From Octadecabacter sp. (GTDB lineage Bacteria > Pseudomonadota > Alphaproteobacteria > Rhodobacterales > Rhodobacteraceae): a DNA stretch of 5,478 bases. The position numbers and the translations under genes are program-made. This document shows, piece by piece, positions 3,901-5,478 of the stretch (within the stretch, counting starts at the first letter, position 1; every line of letters starts with the position of its first letter). The stretch spans positions 1 through 5,478 of the forward strand of contig DQCL01000206.1 in NCBI GenBank assembly GCA_003533975.1. The letters run 5' to 3'. The notes under the pieces are model-generated. The model saw only the letters and a list, made by a program, of their open reading frames with translations, was not told the origin of the DNA and made no database searches.

Positions 3901-5478
3901 GCGGAACCGGGGACGATATTTTGGAAGGCGGCGTCGGAGACGATACCTACACATATGCTGCGGGTGACGGGAACGATACAATCTTCGATACCGGGCCTTA
4001 TGCCTATCAGGACACTGACAAGATTGTATTCTCGGACATCGCTTCGACCGAAGTTACGCTTATTAAAAGTGCTGACGATCTGCTGATCGGACTTGCGGAT
4101 GGCGGTACGATTACGCTGAAGGACCAGTTCAAAACCGGCAACGCAGAGATTGAGATCGCCGAGTTTTCAGATGGTGTAACACGCGATATCACAGCCTTCG
4201 CGCTTGGCCAGCTTGGCACAGATGGCGACGATACAATCAATGGTAGTTATAGAGATGAAGAACTGTTCGGTTTTTCCGGTAACGACGAGCTGAACGGATT
4301 CAGCGGCCACGACCGTCTCGATGGTGGTGCGGGAAATGATATTCTTGATGGTGGTTTGAGAGACGACACGCTCATTGGTGGTGCGGGAAACGACACGCTG
4401 ACTGACGCGTCTGGCGACAACGCGCTCTATGGCGAAGACGGCGACGATAGGATAGAAGGTGGCAGTGGTGATGATTTCCATGATGGAGGTGATGGCGACG
4501 ACTATATCCTCGGAAGTTCGGGAATTGACAGCTTCTACGGTGGTCAGGGCATCGACACCATTGATTTCACTTATTCCACTAACGACGTATTCATCGATCT
4601 CTCTAGTTCAACCGCCACGTTTACGAGCGGTCTAATCGAAGTTGTTTCAGATTTTGAGCACATTTTGTCTGGAAGTGGCGACAATAACCTTGTTGGTTCC
4701 GACGCGGCAAACAAACTTGATAGTGGATCAGGAAATGACACGCTTTCCGGAAACTCTGGCAATGACACTCTTATAGGTGGAGTTGGGGACGATTTCCTAA
4801 CAGGAAACAGCGGTCGAGACACTTTCAATTTCCAGACTGGTGACGGACAGGACACAATTGCGGACTTCGAAATCGGAGATACGATTGTCATCAATGGGGA
4901 AAAGGTCTCAGGTGCTTCAACTCTCCCCACAGGCGTTTCCACTGCAGTTGGCACAGAGGGCTTGGAGCTCCACTATAACACCGGAGATCATGTCACCCTG
5001 CTTGGAATGGATTATGCGGCGTGGGTCGCTGCATCAACAGAGATCGTCGACGGGACATCCGGCGCTGACATCATTGATGGGGCTTTTGTGGATGCGGATG
5101 GCGACGTAGTCAACAACAGCGGACAGCAGATCAATGCTTTGAATGGCGATGATCAGGTTGTAGCCGGTACAGGCAACGACTCGATTGATGGCGGCAATGG
5201 CCATGACACGCTGTATGGTGCCGGTGGCAACGATACGCTGCTCGGAGGTATCGGCGCGGACTCAATCTATGGAGGTGTTGGTTTAGATTCGATTGATGGC
5301 GGCGATGGCAAGGATACGATTCACGGTGGCAAAGGTAACGACACTGTCTGGGGCGGAATAAGCAAGGATAGCATCTACCTTGAAGGTGGTAATGATATTT
5401 TCCACGACGACACACAGTCCGGCGTAAATGGCGATGATTATGTCGATGGTGGTGATGGCCATGACACGCTGTATGGTG
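969..5478 (+). CDS. Giant RTX calcium-binding protein, probable type I secretion substrate (3' end outside window)
   Basis: The frame from the ATG at 969 stays open for 1503 codons to the window edge. The start is set by GGAGG five bases upstream. There is no N-terminal signal peptide (MAYVLSQPQVDSLTLLADDG), which fits type I secretion through a C-terminal signal that here lies beyond the edge. Six blocks of RTX nonapeptides (GGxGxDxUx, e.g. GGAGNDILD, GGDGNDTIE), roughly sixty in all, lie at about residues 252-292, 418-556, 750-1005, 1083-1195, 1244-1297 and 1362 onward. Each block is expected to fold as a calcium-loaded parallel beta-roll outside the cell. Between them are three beta modules (293-353, 369-417, 1196-1243), a non-repeat domain (557-749), an HCBP_related-like segment (1016-1077) and a beta cap (1298-1361). 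The N-terminal 250 residues are unrecognised. The only cysteines are C48 and C121, both there. No protease HExxH motif or lipase GxSxG site is evident, so toxin, adhesin, surface-layer or enzyme roles cannot be separated. The RTX assignment is very secure; the specific function is unknown. Confidence 0.96.
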   Translation, partial: MAYVLSQPQVDSLTLLADDGDYATMYAEIYAITASPDANTASPDANGCTADTSVREWFRAASDANAGTGAASDLIRGYTAAQVSLRTGQTVNPAHMQEASNALAERIFTEYIQNGELPTLCEIATEDASAIISSLNSNGYAVDETAWSGNLLFVGLGDAGPLNTNLLSDPSSTYDLFTSAAALQAAGLGNLVAATWDSFWATLSLPVASAADAAQSIDQYLSTAYGGVSPTSIGLFGVGSTYVDQQGDHDGLIDPGAGSNDDFVHAGEGNDSIIGTYGVDLIDGGSGNDGISFERDSVTTDNVSLTLDMVQEGTNGVAYSGYVTWGGNLGNTKLFNVENVFLGVNDDTLRLLGPSYLTEVDGGENKENGDTIDASTSPYESVVINLEAGEVTVDGDFFNALNFENVIGSNSGDTITGTDEKNLIESRDGDDEIDGGAGEDEIDGGAGADTIEGGAGEDILHGGSGDDTITDSLGDETSSGPSEGATIFAGSGNDTVTLDTVGAVAYGGTGNDTLDARNSDEDAGVIFNGGSGSDILYGNGSSILTGGSDADIFHIQKGDVITDAEGHDELWFEGQRIFSADGSDIMIGMEVGESGNPILVTNFTAGDPDVATAPLALAFVVNGLASDFDGTFQGVSYTVYGYVNATKSEDYPDRAFDKSKADFVLTDFRLGDFGIMPNGFIDPNSTGDWAIIANTYDIYGRLVHDGVDYGLGSSSWTHGPSRQLSEEELTAEALFEELTERSETEEKQEGTDGDDNFVGGGDNVNFTNVHYASGSGNDDIQTGGGDDLLISGLGDDVSSGGAGDDFLLGEGGNDELIGGDGDDVIYGDSFTYESQSGTAGQTGADGADDIDGGAGRDIVFGGGAGDVISGGADQDILHGEEGDDTLTGGTGDDALFGGTGADNLGGGDGNDTIEGGSGDDTGTGGIGTDVLKGNSGNDTLAGGAGSDNLFGGDGNDVLNGDAGADTIIGNSGNDTISGGTGDDILEGGVGDDTYTYAAGDGNDTIFDTGPYAYQDTDKIVFSDIASTEVTLIKSADDLLIGLADGGTITLKDQFKTGNAEIEIAEFSDGVTRDITAFALGQLGTDGDDTINGSYRDEELFGFSGNDELNGFSGHDRLDGGAGNDILDGGLRDDTLIGGAGNDTLTDASGDNALYGEDGDDRIEGGSGDDFHDGGDGDDYILGSSGIDSFYGGQGIDTIDFTYSTNDVFIDLSSSTATFTSGLIEVVSDFEHILSGSGDNNLVGSDAANKLDSGSGNDTLSGNSGNDTLIGGVGDDFLTGNSGRDTFNFQTGDGQDTIADFEIGDTIVINGEKVSGASTLPTGVSTAVGTEGLELHYNTGDHVTLLGMDYAAWVAASTEIVDGTSGADIIDGAFVDADGDVVNNSGQQINALNGDDQVVAGTGNDSIDGGNGHDTLYGAGGNDTLLGGIGADSIYGGVGLDSIDGGDGKDTIHGGKGNDTVWGGISKDSIYLEGGNDIFHDDTQSGVNGDDYVDGGDGHDTLYG
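979..984 (-). promoter_or_regulatory. Possible Shine-Dalgarno site of the leftward gene
   Basis: Read leftward, AAAGGA lies 3 bases before the ATG at 975 and 12 bases before the ATG at 966. Both spacings are off the usual optimum, so it does not settle the start. It falls within codons 4-6 of the RTX gene. Confidence 0.35.
1065..1106 (+). repeat. Perfect 21-bp tandem duplication (TASPDAN twice)
   Basis: Two identical 21-base units, 1065-1085 and 1086-1106, each encode TASPDAN in frame (residues 33-39 and 40-46). Identity extends one base upstream. Because synonymous positions are also identical, the duplication looks recent, unlike the diverged RTX repeats downstream. It sits just before C48. 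Confidence 0.9.
1722..1844 (+). repeat. RTX block 1 (about 4 nonapeptides)
   Basis: Residues 252-292 include GAGSNDDFV, GEGNDSIIG and GGSGNDGIS. It is a short, slightly irregular block that forms the boundary between the N-terminal domain and the first beta module. Asp residues at the sixth position of the repeats are the expected calcium ligands. Confidence 0.8.
1845..2027 (+). other. Beta module A between RTX blocks
   Basis: Residues 293-353 follow block 1 and contain VSLTLDMVQEG, then NVENVFLGVNDDTLRLLG. The order is a strand with alternating hydrophobics (VxLxL), a loop, then an F/V-N-V-E-N-V-x-L-G motif leading into an Asp-containing turn. It matches the layout of modules at 2073-2219 and 4554-4697 but is longer and more diverged. 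Confidence 0.5.
2073..2219 (+). other. Beta module B between RTX blocks
   Basis: Residues 369-417 read GDTIDASTSPYESVVINLEA, then a loop, then LNFENVIGSNSGDTITG. This D-T-I-D-x-S ... V-x-x-x-L-x-x-G ... F-E-N-V-x-G-S layout is common between RTX blocks of alphaproteobacterial secreted proteins and leads directly into block 2. Confidence 0.7.
2220..2636 (+). repeat. RTX block 2
   Basis: Residues 418-556 hold about eight or nine nonapeptides: GGAGEDEID, GGAGADTIE, GGAGEDILH, GGSGDDTIT, then GSGNDTVT, GGTGNDTLD, GGSGSDILY and GGSDADIFH. A 14-base sequence (GACGAAATCGACGG) recurs at 2259-2272 and 2286-2299, exactly one 27-base repeat apart, showing local tandem growth. The block is interrupted at about 470-487 by a non-repeat loop (TDSLGDETSSGPSEG). 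Confidence 0.9.
2637..3215 (+). other. Central non-repeat domain with Glu-rich linker
   Basis: Residues 557-749 break the RTX repeats. The domain begins KGDVITDAEGHDELWFEGQR, which resembles the GDxIxDxDGxGxVxFxGxxL segment seen after RTX blocks in other large RTX proteins. It has an F-R-L-G-D-F-G-I motif at about 668-675, like the NFxxGDLGI element that usually closes such modules. In between lies an insert with several aromatic residues (FVVNGLASDFDGTFQGVSYT, residues 619-638). After it come NTYDIYGRLVHDGVDYG (694-710) and a charged, probably helical linker, LSEEELTAEALFEELTERSE (724-743). The insert may be the functional module; I cannot name it. Confidence 0.6.
3216..3983 (+). repeat. RTX block 3 (longest, about 23 nonapeptides)
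   Basis: Residues 750-1005 are a nearly continuous run including GGAGDDFLL, GGDGDDVIY, GGAGRDIVF, GEEGDDTLT, GGTGADNLG, GGDGNDTIE, GNSGNDTLA, GGDGNDVLN and GGTGDDILE. One interruption at about 827-844 (SFTYESQSGTAGQTGADG) splits it in two. Exact DNA matches 135 bases apart (3684-3700 and 3819-3835) and 270 bases apart (3630-3647 and 3900-3917, one mismatch) hint at a five-repeat, 45-residue higher-order unit. Confidence 0.95.
4014..4199 (+). other. Segment resembling the hemolysin-type calcium-binding-related domain (HCBP_related)
   Basis: Residues 1016-1077 contain DKIVFSDIASTEVTLIKSAD, then DLLIGLADGGTITLKDQF, then EIEIAEFSDGVTRDI. The order matches Pfam PF06594 from memory: L-x-F, a charged loop, D-L-x-I-x-(5)-x-I-T-I-K-D-W/Q-F, then I-E-x-I-E-F-A/S-D-G-T/V-x. 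It sits immediately after RTX block 3, the usual position for this domain. A domain search would confirm it. Confidence 0.8.
4215..4553 (+). repeat. RTX block 4 (about 12 nonapeptides)
   Basis: Residues 1083-1195 include GTDGDDTIN, GFSGNDELN, GFSGHDRLD, GGAGNDILD, GGLRDDTLI, GGAGNDTLT, GEDGDDRIE, GGSGDDFHD, GGDGDDYIL and GSSGIDSFY. Several members carry Phe or Arg in place of Gly at positions two to four, so calcium binding along this roll may be uneven. Confidence 0.93.
4554..4697 (+). other. Beta module C between RTX blocks
   Basis: Residues 1196-1243 read DTIDFTYSTNDVFIDLSSST, then a loop, then VVSDFEHILSGSGDNNLVG. The layout is that of module B: D-T-I-D-F/A-x, a V-x-I-x-L strand, a loop, and F-E-x-I/V-x-G-S leading into the next RTX block. 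Confidence 0.65.
4698..4859 (+). repeat. RTX block 5 (about 5-6 nonapeptides)
   Basis: Residues 1244-1297 include GSDAANKLD, SGSGNDTLS, GNSGNDTLI, GGVGDDFLT and GNSGRDTFN, then a degenerate end, FQTGDGQDTI. The ending leads directly into a beta cap. Confidence 0.9.
4860..5051 (+). other. Beta cap after RTX block 5
   Basis: Residues 1298-1361 begin ADFEIGDTIVINGEKVSG and continue to LELHYNTGDHVTLLGMDYAA. The D-x-I-x-D-F-x-x-G-D-x-I-x-(I/L) motif is the usual cap after an RTX block, known from serralysin-type C-termini and many adhesins. In many RTX proteins it lies near the C-terminus. Here another RTX block follows, so the protein continues well past it. Confidence 0.65.
5052..5477 (+). repeat. 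RTX block 6 (about 13 nonapeptides, cut by window end)
   Basis: Residues 1362-1503 include GTSGADIID, AGTGNDSID, GGNGHDTLY, GAGGNDTLL, GGIGADSIY, GGVGLDSID, GGDGKDTIH, GGKGNDTVW, GVNGDDYVD and GGDGHDTLY. An identical 24-base sequence occurs at 5197-5220 and 5455-5478, the second copy ending exactly at the window edge. Many members have Lys, Leu or His at the fifth position, a local style different from block 3. Confidence 0.93.

Noticed and set aside
3587..4954. Further leftward Ser/Pro- and Val/Thr-rich frames, including 3587-3886 and 4571-4954
   Set aside because: They are shadows of the RTX reading frame, with no ribosome binding sites or sensible domain content.
5131..5415. Leftward Cys/His/Arg-rich frame resembling a zinc-binding protein (CRRGKYHYHLQGRCYPC)
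   Set aside because: The Cys, His and Arg pattern follows the 27-base RTX period on the other strand and has no CxxC pairs in a zinc-finger arrangement.
1722..5478. Regularly spaced DNA repeats that could suggest a CRISPR array
   Set aside because: The period is 27 bases, in frame, with codon-level variation and glycine/aspartate coding, so these are protein-coding RTX repeats without spacers.

Overview
The window looks like bacterial chromosome, probably from a marine alphaproteobacterium of the Rhodobacterales/roseobacter type. That placement is an inference from moderate GC by eye and from a very long RTX protein with interleaved beta modules. No marker gene in the window fixes the taxonomy.

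Layout. Bases 1-96 are the last 31 codons of a rightward gene whose start lies outside the window. Bases 97-228 are a short convergent spacer with no clear terminator. Bases 229-966 carry a leftward gene of about 245 codons for an unrecognised exported or membrane-anchored protein with four cysteines. From base 969 to the end (5478) there is one uninterrupted rightward reading frame of 1503 codons, still open at the edge. I translated it throughout and found no internal stop. It encodes a giant RTX (hemolysin-type calcium-binding) protein that fills more than four fifths of the window.

Architecture of the RTX protein, in order: an unrecognised N-terminal domain of about 250 residues, without signal peptide and holding the protein's only two cysteines; a short first RTX block; two beta modules; a second RTX block; a non-repeat domain of about 190 residues ending in a Glu-rich linker; a long third RTX block; a segment resembling the hemolysin-type calcium-binding-related domain (Pfam HCBP_related); a fourth RTX block; a third beta module; a fifth RTX block with a beta cap; and a sixth RTX block cut by the window. 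I count roughly sixty nonapeptides of the GGxGxDxUx kind. RTX proteins of this type are normally exported by type I secretion through an uncleaved C-terminal signal and fold outside the cell on binding calcium. Here the C-terminus and any ABC transporter, membrane fusion protein or TolC-like genes are outside the window.

The most unusual local feature is the junction between the leftward gene and the RTX gene. Their candidate ATG codons sit back to back in one 8-bp palindrome, and each gene's ribosome binding site lies in or beside the other's first codons. I see no RNA gene, CRISPR array, insertion sequence or phage marker. No wholly new system can be claimed. The parts least explained by known families are the RTX N-terminal domain, the central non-repeat domain, the leftward gene and the overlapping divergent starts.
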